Positions 1 through 10,241 of a stretch of 10,241 nt of DNA are shown piece by piece. The stretch is from Chloroflexota bacterium (GTDB lineage: Bacteria; Chloroflexota; Limnocylindria; P2-11E), in assembly GCA_025350745.1 (NCBI GenBank), contig JANXXG010000376.1, forward strand, positions 1 to 10,241, read 5' to 3'. Each line of letters begins with the position of its first letter. Positions within the stretch are counted from its first letter, which is position 1. The notes beneath the pieces were generated by a model. The model was not told the DNA's origin and made no database searches. It saw nothing but the letters and a program-made list of their open reading frames with translations. Position numbers and translations under genes: made by a program.

Positions 1-72
1 GCTCCCGGCGCCGAACTCGATGGCCGGACCCTCGGCCTCGAGGACCCACGTCTCCAGGCGATCGATCTTCAC
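1..72 (-). CDS. 5' end of a divergent gene, N-terminal 24 residues only
   Basis: Read on the minus strand, a GTG at 72-70 opens a frame that runs off the window edge and encodes a peptide starting MKIDRLETWVLEAEG. An in-frame TGA lies 21 bases upstream of the GTG with no other usual start codon between, so this GTG is the most upstream possible start. The opening (K-I-D-R-x-E-T-x-V) resembles the first beta strand of mandelate racemase/muconate lactonizing (enolase superfamily) enzymes, but 24 residues are too few to assign a family. There is no Shine-Dalgarno sequence; a -10-like TATCTT sits 7 bases before the start. The gene is transcribed away from groES, so 73-240 is a shared divergent control region. 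Confidence 0.5.
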   Translation of the reverse strand, partial: MKIDRLETWVLEAEGPAIEFGAGS

Positions 73-79
73 CTGGCCA

Positions 80-85
80 AAGATA
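80..85 (-). promoter_or_regulatory. -10-like element of the divergent partial gene (possible leaderless start)
   Basis: The minus strand reads TATCTT at 85-80, then 7 bases, then the GTG start at 72. This spacing would place the transcription start at or next to the start codon, as in leaderless mRNAs. No good -35 hexamer is visible at 16-18 bases further upstream, so the call rests on the -10 match and on the lack of a ribosome binding site. Confidence 0.3.
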
Positions 86-112
86 GGTGGTCAGACAGGG
101 ACCCTGGCTTGC

Positions 113-142
113 TTGACACGCTCGGGGGGCCGTCGGTACTCT
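113..142 (+). promoter_or_regulatory. Housekeeping-type promoter of groESL
   Basis: A perfect -35 hexamer TTGACA lies at 113-118. After an 18-base spacer comes TACTCT at 137-142, a partial match to TATAAT. Transcription would start near 149-151, inside the left arm of the CIRCE element that begins at 144. This overlap is the expected arrangement for HrcA repression: bound repressor would block polymerase at the start site. Confidence 0.65.
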
Positions 143-143
143 G

Positions 144-170
144 TTAGCAGTCAGGTCGGGGGAGTGCTAA
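144..170 (+). promoter_or_regulatory. CIRCE operator (HrcA binding site)
   Basis: The left arm TTAGCAGTC (144-152), a 9-base spacer (153-161) and the right arm GAGTGCTAA (162-170) match the CIRCE consensus TTAGCACTC-N9-GAGTGCTAA at 17 of 18 arm positions. The only difference is G for C at position 150, which breaks one pair of the inverted repeat. CIRCE is the known target of the heat-shock repressor HrcA, which itself depends on GroEL for activity. The site covers the predicted transcription start of groESL and lies 70 bases before the groES start codon. hrcA is not in this window. Confidence 0.93.
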
Positions 171-240
171 GCCCATGCGGAAGCCCACTTCAAGGCCTCG
201 CCCTGCGAAAAACACGCACAGAGCAACACGGAGGAAGCAC

Positions 241-555
241 ATGCCAGCAGTCGCAGAGAAGCTCAAGCTCAAGCCCCTTGGATCACGCGTCGTCATCAAG
301 GCCCTCGAGCGCGAGGAAATGACGAAGAGCGGGTTGCTGCTCCCGGACACCGCAAAGGAGAAGCCCCAGGAGGGCAAGGTCCTCTCGGTCGGTCCCGGCG
401 ATCGTCACCCGGACACCGGCGCGCGCATCGCCGTCGAGCTCAAGGTCGGCGACCGCGTCCTGTTCCAGAAGTACGCGGGCACCGAGTTCAAGCTCGACGA
501 GGAGGAGCTCCTGATCCTCAGCGAGAAGGACATCCTCGCGGTCATCGAGTCATAG
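241..555 (+). CDS. groES: Co-chaperonin GroES (Hsp10)
   Basis: This 104-residue protein is the heptameric lid that closes the GroEL cavity in the cytoplasm during ATP-driven folding. Length is slightly above the usual 94-100. The N-terminal [12 protein letters not shown] strand (about 9-20) is typical. The mobile loop at about 22-43 carries the S-G-L-L-L-P segment (30-35) whose hydrophobic residues bind the GroEL apical domain, followed by [12 protein letters not shown]. The [13 protein letters not shown] segment (50-62) corresponds to the roof hairpin, and [16 protein letters not shown] (69-84) is also conserved. The ATG at 241 is preferred because GGAGGA lies at 230-235, 5 bases upstream. 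An in-frame ATG at 175 would add 22 basic residues not seen in GroES and has no ribosome binding site. groEL follows after 15 bases, and the promoter and CIRCE are upstream. Confidence 0.96.
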   Translation: MPAVAEKLKLKPLGSRVVIKALEREEMTKSGLLLPDTAKEKPQEGKVLSVGPGDRHPDTGARIAVELKVGDRVLFQKYAGTEFKLDEEELLILSEKDILAVIES

Positions 556-570
556 GGAGAAGAGAGAAAT

Positions 571-2202
<1,632 letters not shown>

Positions 2203-2229
2203 TCCAGCCCGGATCCCACGCGATCACGA

Positions 2230-2257
2230 GGCCCCCGCCGAAAGGCGGGGGCCTTTT
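2230..2257 (+). terminator. Intrinsic terminator of groESL
   Basis: A perfect 10-bp GC stem, GGCCCCCGCC (2230-2239) with GGCGGGGGCC (2244-2253), closes a GAAA tetraloop (GNRA type) and is followed at once by TTTT and then CTATT. It lies 28 bases after the groEL stop codon. The T-run is on the plus strand only. The convergent anti-sigma gene stops at 2258-2260, so its transcript also forms this hairpin, but without a U-tract behind it; termination from that side would be weaker. Confidence 0.92.
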
Positions 2258-3001
2258 CTATTGCGTCGGTGGCGCGATGCGCGACTGCATGACGAGAGGA
2301 CCGGCGCGCTTGCCCTCTGTGGACATCTCGAGGGTCACGGCGCATTGCGAGAACGTATCCACCGGGACGGTGAGCTCGACACTCTGGACCGGCTGCCCGT
2401 CGGTACGGAAGTTCGCGCCGCGGACCCAGTGCCCATCGGCGTCGACGAGCCAGACCGCGTAGACGGCGCCGGTCTGCAGCTTCTGCAGGTCGTGGAAGAC
2501 GACGAACGCGGTCGAGTCGGGCTTGCCGGGAGCGAACAGCGTGCCACCGGAGCCGCGCCATTGATCGAGGCCCGCCATGTACCAGGTCTTTCCACCGCGC
2601 GACACCTTGTCGAGTGTCCCGGCGTACTCCGCGCGTTCCTGGTTCGCGAGCTTCAGCTCGCGAAGGGAGTTCAGATCCACCGCGAGCAGCAGCAGCACCG
2701 CGGCGGCCAGTCCGCCGACGGCGGGCCAGCTCCGTCCCGGCCGGAACGACCACGTCGTCTCGCGTTTCACGGGCGCCGGCAGATCGACGGCAGCCGCGGC
2801 CAGGATGCGCTGCTTCAGCGCAGCCGGCGGCTCGCGCATCGCGACCATGTCCGGGAGCGCGTCGACGACCGTCGCGATCTCCGCAAGCTGCTCGCGACAC
2901 GCCGGGCACGACGCGAGATGCGCGGTGACGCGGTCGGCCTCGCCCGGGCGCAACGCGCCCACGGCATACAGCTCGAGCTCGTCCGTGACGTGCTCGGTCA
3001 C
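2258..3001 (-). CDS. RskA-family anti-sigma factor, single-pass membrane protein
   Basis: This 247-residue protein probably holds the upstream ECF sigma factor inactive at the membrane and releases it on a signal, usually by proteolysis in this family. The cytoplasmic N-terminal zinc-binding anti-sigma domain shows H28-x3-C32-x2-C35 within TAHLASCPACREQ. A hydrophobic segment at about 92-110 (PAVGGLAAAVLLLLAVDL) is the single membrane helix, followed by a short charged helical stretch (112-130). The C-terminal domain at about 136-245, with AVYAVWLVDADGHW and VTLEMSTEG, matches the anti-sigma-K (RskA) fold that lies outside the membrane. The start is GTG at 3001; it overlaps the sigma stop as GTGA, and AAGGGA lies about 7 bases upstream. 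The overlap implies translational coupling and matched amounts of both proteins. The inducing signal cannot be read from sequence. Confidence 0.88.
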   Translation of the reverse strand: MTEHVTDELELYAVGALRPGEADRVTAHLASCPACREQLAEIATVVDALPDMVAMREPPAALKQRILAAAAVDLPAPVKRETTWSFRPGRSWPAVGGLAAAVLLLLAVDLNSLRELKLANQERAEYAGTLDKVSRGGKTWYMAGLDQWRGSGGTLFAPGKPDSTAFVVFHDLQKLQTGAVYAVWLVDADGHWVRGANFRTDGQPVQSVELTVPVDTFSQCAVTLEMSTEGKRAGPLVMQSRIAPPTQ

Positions 3002-3555
3002 GCCCGCGTCCCTTCGAGGGCCCGGCGCATCTTTTGGAGCCCGATGCGCATGCGCCCCTTCACCGTCCCGAGCGGCACGCCCATGAGCTCCGCGAGCTCC
3101 ACGTGGGTGTATCCGCCGAAGTAGGCGAGCTCAATGGTCCGGCGCTGGGCCTCGGGGAGCGCCTGGAGGGCGAGGCGCACGGTCTGCTGCTCGACGTTCC
3201 GCTCCGCACTGGCCGCGGTGTCCTCGTCAGACGCCCGCTGCTCGGCGACCTCAAGCGGCGCCGGCCGGAACGCGGTCTTCCGGCGCAGAACGTCGACGGA
3301 TCGGTGGTGGACGATGGAGAGGAGCCAGCCGCGGGGGTTGCCCCGCTCGCGCCGGTAGCCGGCGGCGCCGCGCCACGCTGAGATGAAGGCGTCCTGGACG
3401 ACGTCCTCGGCACCTTCGCTCTCGCCGAGGATCCGGTAGGCCAGCGCGTACGCCAAACGGCCGTAGCGGTCGTACAGGGTGGCCAGGGCGGTGAGATCCT
3501 TCGCGGCGAGGGCCACCATGAGGGCGTCGTCCGCCGGGAGCATCTCGGGCGTCAT
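2998..3555 (-). CDS. ECF (group IV) RNA polymerase sigma factor, SigK-like
   Basis: From the ATG at 3555 this is a 185-residue sigma factor that directs RNA polymerase to a small regulon. Region 2 spans about 27-93 and includes the AEDVVQDAF helix (49-57, core binding and -10 recognition) and RGWLLSIVHHRSVD (75-88). After a linker rich in acidic residues and alanine, region 4 (about 126-180) contains the helix-turn-helix THVELAELMGVPLGTVKGRM that reads the -35 element. There is no extra C-terminal domain. A TTG at 3600 would add 15 residues (PAASGGHRP...), but it lacks a ribosome binding site and region 2 is complete without it. The ATG at 3555 also lacks one, but has TACAGT 6 bases upstream, fitting a leaderless mRNA. 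The RskA-type partner overlapping its stop supports a SigK-like system; the target genes are unknown, and autoregulation is usual in such pairs. Confidence 0.9.
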   Translation of the reverse strand: MTPEMLPADDALMVALAAKDLTALATLYDRYGRLAYALAYRILGESEGAEDVVQDAFISAWRGAAGYRRERGNPRGWLLSIVHHRSVDVLRRKTAFRPAPLEVAEQRASDEDTAASAERNVEQQTVRLALQALPEAQRRTIELAYFGGYTHVELAELMGVPLGTVKGRMRIGLQKMRRALEGTRA

Positions 3556-3561
3556 GTCCAG

Positions 3562-3567
3562 ACTGTA
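3562..3567 (-). promoter_or_regulatory. -10-like element before the ECF sigma gene (possible leaderless start)
   Basis: On the minus strand TACAGT (3567-3562) is followed by six bases and the ATG at 3555. No Shine-Dalgarno sequence lies at a usable distance, and no TTGACA-like -35 is found 16-18 bases further upstream. If active, it would start the transcript at the start codon. The evidence is limited to spacing and base match. Confidence 0.3.
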
Positions 3568-3632
3568 CGCAGGGCGGTGGCCTCCGGATGCTGCGGGCAA
3601 GAAGCGACCCGAGCGACCTGCCTCCGTGCCCT

Positions 3633-3656
3633 ATCGCAGCTTCAAAGCTCTGCGAT
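3633..3656. repeat. Interrupted inverted repeat upstream of the sigma gene
   Basis: On the plus strand ATCGC (3633-3637) plus AGCTT (3638-3642) is mirrored by AAGCT (3645-3649) and GCGAT (3652-3656). There are two unpaired bases in the centre and two (CT) between the right-hand arms. The near-palindrome lies 78 bases upstream of the sigma start codon and just before a possible plus-strand promoter. It could be an operator for a dimeric regulator or an RNA hairpin, but no T-run follows on either strand, so it is not an intrinsic terminator. Confidence 0.4.
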
Positions 3657-3685
3657 TTGGCCGTGGAGCCGATCCTCGATATCCT
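3657..3685 (+). promoter_or_regulatory. Possible plus-strand promoter for a short transcript
   Basis: TTGGCC (3657-3662), a 17-base spacer and TATCCT (3680-3685) match the housekeeping -35 and -10 consensus at 4 of 6 positions each. Transcription would begin near 3692 and, if it stops at the hairpin ending at 3862, give an RNA of about 170 bases with no evident coding content. Such partial matches arise by chance, so this is tentative. Confidence 0.25.
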
Positions 3686-3825
3686 CTCGGACCGCCTTTG
3701 ATGCTATCTCCGGTTGCGCTCCTCGGGCCCGTCTCCGTTGATGGAATCTCCGGATCCGTTCCCCTTGGCAGACCCCTCGGGTCGCGATGGAACATAGCCG
3801 CCCACAGACCGAGCGAACAATGGCT

Positions 3826-3887
3826 TTATCCACCAAGTCGCTGTCCGGAGACGCGACTTTTTCCACCAGTCACGCGAGTTGTCCACC
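3826..3887 (+). repeat. Three DnaA-box-like direct repeats
   Basis: TTATCCACC (3826-3834), TTTTCCACC (3859-3867) and TTGTCCACC (3879-3887) share TTnTCCACC in one orientation. The first is one base off the classic DnaA box TTATCCACA; the third is one base off TTGTCCACA, the form used in several GC-rich bacteria. The first two copies also share flanks (TCCACCAAGTCGC and TCCACCAGTCACGC). A weaker CCATCCACG follows at 3890-3898. They could bind DnaA or another regulator of pcrA. No dnaA or dnaN gene is nearby, so an origin is not supported. Confidence 0.35.
3835..3862 (+). terminator. Terminator-like hairpin upstream of pcrA
   Basis: AAGTCGC (3835-3841) pairs with GCGACTT (3853-3859). Inside it, after a bulged T at 3842, GTC (3843-3845) pairs with GAC (3850-3852) around a CGGA loop. 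The 3' arm runs into five Ts at 3858-3862, giving the shape of an intrinsic terminator on the plus strand; the minus strand has GGTGG after the stem. No plus-strand gene precedes it (the nearest upstream gene points the other way), so it would end a short noncoding RNA or act as an attenuator in a long pcrA leader. Confidence 0.5.
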
Positions 3888-3933
3888 GTCCATCCACGCT
3901 CGGACGGAGCGCATGTCCGTCACGCGCGCTCCG

Positions 3934-3939
3934 TACCAT
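3934..3939 (+). promoter_or_regulatory. -10-like element before pcrA (possible leaderless start)
   Basis: TACCAT (3934-3939) is followed by six bases and the GTG at 3946 chosen as the pcrA start. No Shine-Dalgarno sequence lies in front of this GTG, and no clear -35 is seen 16-18 bases upstream. The arrangement repeats that seen before the sigma gene. Confidence 0.3.
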
Positions 3940-3945
3940 CGAACG

Positions 3946-8291
<4,346 letters not shown>

Positions 8292-8303
8292 CCCTCGCGG
8301 GAT

Positions 8304-8312
8304 GAGGAAGGG
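8304..8312 (+). promoter_or_regulatory. Ribosome binding site that decides the AAA+ ATPase start
   Basis: GAGGAAGGG at 8304-8312 touches the first ATG (8313), leaving 4 bases from the AGGA core to that ATG. The second in-frame ATG at 8319 lies 6 bases after GGG and 10 after AGGA. Both starts are possible and differ by only two residues. Confidence 0.6.
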
Positions 8313-9668
8313 ATGACCATGTACCAGCCGCAAGCGCGCCCGGCCCCGACGATGCCGCTCGCCGGCGCAGCACCCGCTGCCCCGGACGTCCCGCTTCCGC
8401 CGGAACCTCAGTCCATCGAGCAGACCGGGCTGAGTCTCAGCTTCATCGCGGATCTCGCCCTCAAGACGCTGTACCTCCGCGGCCAGATGACCATGGCGGA
8501 GCTCTCGACCGCGCTCGGTCTGCCGATCACGAACGTCATCGACAAGGTGATGGACTTCCTCAAGGGCGAGCGCCTGGTCGAGATCCGCGGCGGATCCGGC
8601 CTCTCCTCGGCGAGCTATCAGTTCGTCATCGTGGATCGGGGCTCGGAGAAGGCCCAAGAGGCCCTCGCCCGCAGCCAGTACGTCGGCAAGGCCCCCGTGC
8701 CGCTGCAGGCCTACCTCGATGCGGTCAAGCGCCAGACCATCAGCAACATCTCGGTCACGCAGGAAGAGCTCGCGCATGCGTTCTCGCACATGGTCATCCC
8801 GCGCGAGACCCTCGGTCAGCTGGGCCCGGCCGTGAACTCCGGCAAGTCCATCTTCCTGTTCGGCCCTCCCGGCAACGGCAAGACGACGATCGCCGAGGTG
8901 CTCGTCTCCTTGCTGCGCGGCGAGGTCGTCCTCCCGTACGCGGTCGAGGTCGATCAGCAGATCATCAAGGTCTACGACCAGGTCTATCACCGCGCGGCCC
9001 TCGATCCGGTCGTTGCCGACCGGCTGCGCTTCGATCACCGGTGGGTCGTCAGCAAGCGACCCATCGTCATGACCGGCGGCGAGCTCACGCTCGAGACGCT
9101 CGACCTCATCTACGACGAGACCTCGAAGTTCTACGAAGCTCCCTTCCAGATGAAGGCGAACGGCGGCATCTTCATGGTGGATGACTTCGGCAGGCAGCGC
9201 GTCTCACCAAAGGACCTCTTGAACCGGTGGATCGTGCCGCTGGAGAAGCGGGTCGACTACCTCACCCTGCACACCGGCAAGAAGCTCGAGATCCCGTTCG
9301 ACATGCTCATCATCTTCTCGACGAACCTGGACCCGGCGGATCTCGTCGATGAAGCGTTCCTTCGTCGTATCCGATACAAGATCGGCATCGAGGCTCCGAC
9401 CGTCGCGCAGTACGAGGAGATCTTCAAGCGCATGTGCGCGCGCAAGCAGATCGAATACAAGTCCGAGGCGATGTCACAGATACTGGCCCACTACCGCCGG
9501 AAGAATCTTGGGCTGCGCTCGTGTCACCCTCGCGACATCCTCGAGCAGCTGACCGATACCGCGCGTTTCCTCGGGCGACCGGCCCAGCTGACGCCGGACC
9601 TCATTGATATGGCCTGCGACTCCTACTTCGTCAGTCTGGATCCGAGCGGCTCACCCCAGGGCGCATAG
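8313..9668 (+). CDS. Winged-helix AAA+ ATPase of unknown function
   Basis: This 451-residue protein has three parts. Residues 1-36 are a Pro/Ala-rich flexible tail. Residues about 39-117 look like a winged helix (LADLALKTLYLRG-type helix, MTMAELSTALGL, then RLVEIRGGSG wing and YQFVIVDRG). The AAA+ module has Walker A GPPGNGKT (184-191), Walker B GIFMVDDF (285-292, with D-D where D-E is usual), sensor 1 near N338 in FSTNLD, an arginine-finger candidate in FLRRIRYKI (349-357), and sensor 2 at CHPRD (404-408). I recognise a family of AAA+ proteins with this layout in Chloroflexota, Acidobacteriota and others, but no experimentally assigned role. It starts 21 bases after ligA with its own ribosome binding site, so it is likely co-transcribed. 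It could remodel a DNA-bound or membrane complex; DNA binding by the winged helix is inference. Confidence 0.85.
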   Translation: MTMYQPQARPAPTMPLAGAAPAAPDVPLPPEPQSIEQTGLSLSFIADLALKTLYLRGQMTMAELSTALGLPITNVIDKVMDFLKGERLVEIRGGSGLSSASYQFVIVDRGSEKAQEALARSQYVGKAPVPLQAYLDAVKRQTISNISVTQEELAHAFSHMVIPRETLGQLGPAVNSGKSIFLFGPPGNGKTTIAEVLVSLLRGEVVLPYAVEVDQQIIKVYDQVYHRAALDPVVADRLRFDHRWVVSKRPIVMTGGELTLETLDLIYDETSKFYEAPFQMKANGGIFMVDDFGRQRVSPKDLLNRWIVPLEKRVDYLTLHTGKKLEIPFDMLIIFSTNLDPADLVDEAFLRRIRYKIGIEAPTVAQYEEIFKRMCARKQIEYKSEAMSQILAHYRRKNLGLRSCHPRDILEQLTDTARFLGRPAQLTPDLIDMACDSYFVSLDPSGSPQGA

Positions 9669-9700
9669 GGGGCGTGACCTCCGCCATCTGATGTAGGCCA

Positions 9701-9721
9701 CCACCCCACTCTGGGGGATGG
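9701..9721 (+). other. Short hairpin between the AAA+ ATPase and the sensor gene
   Basis: CCCCA (9704-9708) pairs with TGGGG (9712-9716) around CTC, and CCA (9701-9703) can pair with TGG (9719-9721) after a two-base bulge. No T-run follows directly; TTTT appears only at 9734-9737. It may be a weak or Rho-assisted end of the pcrA-ligA-ATPase transcript, or of no consequence. The 87-base gap here holds no other clear signal. Confidence 0.25.
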
Positions 9722-9755
9722 GCCAGCCGACCGTTTTGGTCCATCGTTGGGCGTA

Positions 9756-10241
9756 ATGGACATCATCCGCCGCCTCCCGCGGGCCTTCTGGGTCGTCGGT
9801 GGCGCGGCCATCGTCGGTCTGACGCTCTGGCTCGACCGGGTCACGCCGAACGAGTACTCCTTCGAGATCTTCTACGTCATTCCGCTGCTCGCGGTGACCC
9901 TTGCGGTCGGCCGGGTCCCGGGCATCGTGGTCGCCGCGATCGGCGGCATCGCGTGGACGCTGGACACCATCCAGGAGGACGGCTTCACCGTCCAGTCGCT
10001 CATGTGGAACGTCGCGACCCGCTCCGCGATCTTCATCGGCGTGGTCGTGCTCATGGATCTCTATAGCAAGCGCGGCCTCCGTCTGGCACAGGTGGACCGC
10101 GAGCGTGAGGACTCCCTGGCGCTCATCGCTCACAAGCTCCGCGCGACGGCCGCCCGTATCGGCTCCGTCACCGGCGCGCTCTCAGCCCGGCGCGAGCCGG
10201 ACGGCATCGTGAGTGAGGCCCGCCTCGCGCTGGACCATCAG
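9756..10241 (+). CDS. Membrane sensor protein, probable histidine kinase, 3'-truncated by the window
   Basis: An open frame from ATG 9756 runs without a stop for 162 codons to the last base. Four hydrophobic segments lie at about 11-26, 36-52, 54-70 and 85-102, with FYVIPLLAVTLAVGR and AIGGIAWTLD typical of the multi-pass input regions of bacterial histidine kinases and diguanylate cyclases. A charged stretch (VDREREDS, 113-120) then leads into SLALIAHKLRATAARI (120-135). This resembles a histidine kinase H-box with candidate phospho-acceptor H126, although K-L-R-A-T replaces the usual E-L-R-T-P. The catalytic domain lies beyond the window, so a cyclase or phosphatase output is not excluded. 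The ribosome binding site is weak (GGG about 5 bases before ATG). An 87-base gap from the ATPase gene makes shared transcription possible but uncertain. Confidence 0.7.
   Translation, partial: MDIIRRLPRAFWVVGGAAIVGLTLWLDRVTPNEYSFEIFYVIPLLAVTLAVGRVPGIVVAAIGGIAWTLDTIQEDGFTVQSLMWNVATRSAIFIGVVVLMDLYSKRGLRLAQVDREREDSLALIAHKLRATAARIGSVTGALSARREPDGIVSEARLALDHQ

Larger units (their letters stand above)
3556..3945. other. Divergent intergenic region of 390 bases between the sigma gene and pcrA
   Basis: No convincing protein gene is seen. Small open frames exist on both strands, but they lack ribosome binding sites and protein-like composition. From left to right the region holds: the sigma-gene -10-like element (3562-3567); a 24-base interrupted inverted repeat (3633-3656); a possible plus-strand promoter (3657-3685); three short TCTCCG motifs (3708, 3732, 3748); a small hairpin GACCC-CTC-GGGTC (3771-3783); a terminator-like hairpin (3835-3862); three DnaA-box-like repeats (3826-3887); and the pcrA -10-like element (3934-3939). 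No tRNA, SRP RNA, 6S RNA or known riboswitch core was recognised. Confidence 0.6.

Noticed and set aside
175..240. N-terminal extension of GroES from the ATG at 175
   Set aside because: It would start 5 bases after CIRCE without a ribosome binding site and add 22 basic residues foreign to GroES; the ATG at 241 has GGAGGA correctly placed.
2261..3124. A 287-codon plus-strand frame opposite the sigma/anti-sigma genes
   Set aside because: The minus strand encodes two recognisable proteins with a GTGA coupling; this frame has shadow-like Arg/Leu/Gly-rich composition.
3556..3600. Sigma factor start at TTG 3600
   Set aside because: No ribosome binding site is present, TTG is a rare start, and the extra 15 residues are not part of region 2.
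3690..3862. tRNA, SRP RNA, 6S RNA or riboswitch
   Set aside because: No T-loop motif, SRP core, 6S-like long rod or known aptamer core could be recognised by eye; only a generic short RNA remains possible.
3642..3866. A 74-codon minus-strand frame (GTG start) in the intergenic region
   Set aside because: It has no ribosome binding site, Arg-rich composition without a domain, and it crosses the hairpin and repeats.
3826..3898. Chromosomal or plasmid replication origin
   Set aside because: DnaA-box-like repeats occur, but there is no AT-rich unwinding region, no dnaA/dnaN or rep gene, and the boxes each differ from consensus at the last base.
3787..3945. N-terminal extension of PcrA from the ATG at 3787
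   Set aside because: It would add 53 residues, reading through the hairpin and repeats, with no ribosome binding site and no family resemblance. The nearer ATG at 3913 is kept as a minor alternative.

Overview
This window is a GC-rich bacterial chromosome segment with no sign of phage, plasmid or insertion sequence. The lineage cannot be fixed from the sequence alone. A CIRCE operator on groES, an ECF sigma factor paired with an RskA-type anti-sigma factor, and GroEL and GroES wording together suggest Chloroflexota, with Actinomycetota-like relatives as the alternative. That placement is an inference.

Layout: (1) Positions 1-72, minus strand, hold the first 24 codons of a gene that leaves the window. 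(2) Positions 113-2257, plus strand, form the groESL unit: a TTGACA-type promoter overlapping a CIRCE element, groES, groEL, and a strong intrinsic terminator. (3) Positions 2258-3555, minus strand, hold an ECF sigma factor and its membrane anti-sigma factor, joined by a 4-base GTGA overlap and convergent with groEL. (4) Positions 3556-3945 form a divergent intergenic region of 390 bases with no credible gene. It holds a terminator-like hairpin, a possible promoter for a short RNA, and three DnaA-box-like repeats. (5) Positions 3946-9668, plus strand, form a tight three-gene unit: a PcrA/UvrD helicase, the NAD-dependent DNA ligase LigA (stop and start overlap by one base), and a winged-helix AAA+ ATPase 21 bases downstream. 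(6) Positions 9756-10241, plus strand, hold the start of a multi-pass membrane signalling protein, probably a histidine kinase, cut by the window end.

How the parts work together: GroES and GroEL form the folding chamber, and CIRCE implies HrcA repression released by heat or misfolded protein. The sigma/anti-sigma pair is a self-contained membrane-linked transcription switch. PcrA and LigA act together in repair and replication (unwinding, then nick sealing), a pairing also found in the pcrB-pcrA-ligA operon of Bacillus. The AAA+ ATPase is probably co-transcribed with them, but its role is unknown.

The less ordinary observations are these. Three genes that begin transcription units lack a Shine-Dalgarno site and carry a -10-like hexamer 6-7 bases before the start codon, which suggests leaderless mRNAs. 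A possible short RNA and a DnaA-box-like cluster lie ahead of pcrA. The WH-AAA+ ATPase in a DNA-repair operon has no assigned function. No complete new system was demonstrated.
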